In this document: piece after piece, positions 62,548 to 64,000 of the stretch | Layout: each line of letters starts with the position of its first letter | Position numbering within the stretch: the stretch's first letter is position 1 | Assembly (NCBI RefSeq): GCF_023509525.1 | Contig: NZ_JAKNCJ010000008.1 | Span: forward strand, 1-64,000 | Direction of reading: 5' to 3' | Origin: Brachybacterium equifaecis | Lineage (GTDB): Bacteria > Actinomycetota > Actinomycetes > Actinomycetales > Dermabacteraceae | Length of the DNA: 64,000 bases | Notes under the pieces: model-generated | Database searches by the model: none | Seen by the model: only the letters and a program-made list of their open reading frames with translations | Told to the model about the DNA's origin: nothing | Position numbers and translations under genes: made by a program

Positions 62548-63675
62548 TCAGTCGCGCGAGCGCCCCTCCGCATCGAGCAGGGCCGCGGCGTGGCGCCCCG
62601 CAGCGGCGGCGGCGAGGAACGACTCCGAGTCCTCCTCGAGCCCGCGCCCCATGGTCGAGAGCCGCACGGGCGCGCCGTGCAGGGACTCCAGCAGACCAGA
62701 GGTGCTGACGCGGTGGATCCGATGACGGACCCCTCTTTCGATGGCCGGCACAATCACAGCATTGTTCAGCTGTTCCCCCACAGACAGCCAGAATCCACTG
62801 TGAGGCATGGCCGGCAGGGGCAGGTCGACCGGGGCCAGCACTCCCGCACCCAGCACCGTCGCGCTGTGGTGCGAGAGGCCGTGATGGCGCTCCCGGGCAT
62901 CCCCAGAGGACACGCGCAGTGCCGCGACGGGCCGCCCGCCGAGGGTGTGCGCGGCGTGCAGGGCCTCGATGCCCGCCGCTCCCGAGAAGCCCCAGCCGGT
63001 GCCCGTGCCGAGGTTGCCCGGCCCCTGGATCGCGATCGCGACGTCGGCGCGCACCACGTGGTGCGCGCCGAGGAGAGCGGAGTGGATGCTCACCGCCTCC
63101 AGGTCGCCGCCGAACGCCTGTCCGGCGGAGATGCAGGCGTCGATCCAGTCCGCCTCGCGCAGCGCGGCGACGGTGCGCGAGTAGGCGGCGGGGAGCGCGG
63201 CGCTGTCGGTCATCACGTAGGCCACACGCGCCCCGGGCCGCTCGGCGCGGATCCCGGCGATGATCGCGGGGAGGCTGGAGTGCAGGTCGGCGACGACGAC
63301 CGGCATCCGCTCCAGGCTCTGCGCGGAGCGCATCACCGGGTAGTGCGGTGAGGCGGGGTCGTCGATCGCGTCGACGATCGTCTGCATCGGGGTGTAGCGC
63401 GTCTTGACCATGTGCCCGGCCGGCGCGGGCTGCGCGCCGTGCGGAGGGTCGGCGCGCGCCACCACCAGGGCATCGCCCCCGGTCCCGAGGCCCCGGCGCA
63501 GCGCGTTCGTGTTCAGCAGCACGGTCTCGCCCTCGGCGATCGCGCCCGTGAGCTCGGGATACGCCAGTGCGCGCACGCTCTCGGCGCCGGGTGCATCGAG
63601 CTGCACGAGGAGCCGCTGGACTCCGGCCCAGCCCTCGAGCTCGGCGAGGACACGGCCCTTCTCCCAGTGCAGCAT
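62548..63675 (-). CDS. DUF3866 protein
   Basis: A 375-residue protein of the DUF3866 family, found mostly in actinobacteria and in the neighbourhood of the paf genes. Recognisable blocks: VLLNTNALRRGLGTGGDALVVA, HMVKTRYTPMQTIVDAIDD, VVVADLHSSLPAIIAGI, IQGPGNLGTGTGWGFSG. A phosphate-binding-like loop is suggested by GPGNLGTGTG. Catalytic role unknown. The start at 63675 is leaderless. It is divergent from pafB with 37 nt between, so the two may share control. Confidence 0.8.
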   Translation of the reverse strand: MLHWEKGRVLAELEGWAGVQRLLVQLDAPGAESVRALAYPELTGAIAEGETVLLNTNALRRGLGTGGDALVVARADPPHGAQPAPAGHMVKTRYTPMQTIVDAIDDPASPHYPVMRSAQSLERMPVVVADLHSSLPAIIAGIRAERPGARVAYVMTDSAALPAAYSRTVAALREADWIDACISAGQAFGGDLEAVSIHSALLGAHHVVRADVAIAIQGPGNLGTGTGWGFSGAAGIEALHAAHTLGGRPVAALRVSSGDARERHHGLSHHSATVLGAGVLAPVDLPLPAMPHSGFWLSVGEQLNNAVIVPAIERGVRHRIHRVSTSGLLESLHGAPVRLSTMGRGLEEDSESFLAAAAAGRHAAALLDAEGRSRD

Positions 63676-63681
63676 GCGGCC

Positions 63682-63687
63682 AGCCTA
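63682..63687 (-). promoter_or_regulatory. -10 box for the DUF3866 gene
   Basis: TAGGCT on the minus strand, 6 nt from ATG 63675. Confidence 0.55.
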
Positions 63688-63700
63688 GTGGGCAGGCGAC

Positions 63701-63706
63701 TACCCT
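63701..63706 (+). promoter_or_regulatory. -10 box for leaderless pafB
   Basis: TACCCT ends 6 nt before GTG 63713. It is 13 nt from the opposing box of the DUF3866 gene. Confidence 0.6.
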
Positions 63707-63712
63707 GGCCCC

Positions 63713-64000
63713 GTGGCTCCTCGCGGTGTGGAACGTCTGCTCAACGTCATCATGACGATCGGCTCGAGAGCGCGCGGAATCGATCGCGCCCGGCTGTTCT
63801 CCGTCATCCCCGAATATGCGGAGGCCGGATCGGTCGATGCCGCCGAGAAGATGTTCGAGCGCGACAAGGCCGCCATCCTGGACCTCGGCCTCCCGCTGCT
63901 CTCGGAGCGCGACCCCTTCGACGAGTCCGTCGTGCTGTACCGGATCGACCGGGCCGAGCGCGGCGGCGCGCTCGACGTCACCCCCGCCGAGTACACGGTC
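63713..64000 (+). CDS. pafB: PafB-like WYL-domain regulator (start only)
   Basis: The first 96 residues of a protein that runs off the window. VERLLNVIMTIGSRARGIDRARLF, then IPEYAEAGSVDAAEKMFERDKAAILDLGLPL fit the N-terminal winged-helix of PafB/PafC WYL regulators, which switch on DNA-damage genes independently of LexA. The start is GTG 63713, leaderless. In M. tuberculosis pafB and pafC follow pafA directly; here they would be 11 kb away. Whether pafC follows cannot be seen. Assignment rests on the N-terminal motif and the paf context. Confidence 0.85.
   Translation, partial: MAPRGVERLLNVIMTIGSRARGIDRARLFSVIPEYAEAGSVDAAEKMFERDKAAILDLGLPLLSERDPFDESVVLYRIDRAERGGALDVTPAEYTV

Noticed and set aside
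63700-63996. 98-codon minus-strand ORF at the right edge
   Set aside because: It is antisense to the pafB start, which has clear family similarity and a promoter box.

Overview
The window reads as one contiguous stretch of a high-GC actinobacterial chromosome. The evidence is mycothiol synthesis (MshC), a complete pupylation set (ARC/Mpa, Dop, Pup, PafA), GlnE-type control of glutamine synthetase, polyphosphate glucokinase, SufS/SufU, a helicase-dead PriA, and many genes whose start codon sits 6-8 nt after a TANNNT box with no Shine-Dalgarno. The order pepA - lpdA - dlaT/sucB - lipB - lipA - DUF4191 - RDD - glnA1 - glnE - glnA2 - panB - map matches the arrangement I know from Mycobacterium tuberculosis (apart from the inserted lpdA and some extra genes), and rpsD - alaS - ruvX - mltG - aroE matches Streptomyces. 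My guess is a member of Micrococcales, perhaps Dermabacteraceae such as Brachybacterium; the genus is not proven by the sequence.

Layout. 1-1.25 kb: scarred accessory edge with the tail of an IS30-like transposase, a HEPN-like fragment and a small HTH ORF. 1.3-7.4 kb: sufS-sufU-nif3, yaaA, RNase P RNA, ppgK, map. 7.5-16.2 kb: panB, a lipoprotein, glnA2-glnE, a PD-(D/E)XK-like protein, glnA1. 16.4-28.9 kb: RDD, FBP (FusB-like), DUF4191, lipA, lipB, a degenerate kinase-like membrane protein, dlaT/sucB, lpdA, pepA, two membrane proteins, pyrD. 28.9-38.4 kb: a sorbitol/idonate-type dehydrogenase, rarA, rpsD, alaS, ruvX, mltG, aroE, a thioesterase. 38.6-46.7 kb: TPM-like protein, tRNA-Leu(GAG), trmL, prepilin peptidase, DUF5703, an Asp-rich protein, uppP, mshC, PAC2, a site-2 protease. 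46.7-52.7 kb: trmI-arc-dop-pup-pafA. 52.8-64 kb: two FKBP isomerases, priA, fmt, rsmB, rpe, an FMN riboswitch with a PnuC/RibM-type transporter, hisE, hisG, a PH-domain protein, DUF3866, and the start of pafB.

How the genes work together. LipB and LipA make the lipoyl groups carried by the dlaT/sucB product, which Lpd re-oxidises. GlnE adenylylates GlnA1 (target Tyr404 present), while GlnA2 lacks that tyrosine. ARC-Dop-Pup-PafA form a protein-tagging pathway, but no 20S proteasome genes lie in the cluster and ARC lacks the C-terminal GQYL proteasome-docking motif, so proteasome-independent pupylation is likely. The FMN riboswitch before the PnuC-like gene points to riboflavin uptake rather than nicotinamide riboside uptake, and its aptamer overlaps the 3' end of rpe. 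Convergent gene pairs are often separated by long perfect hairpins without U-tracts.
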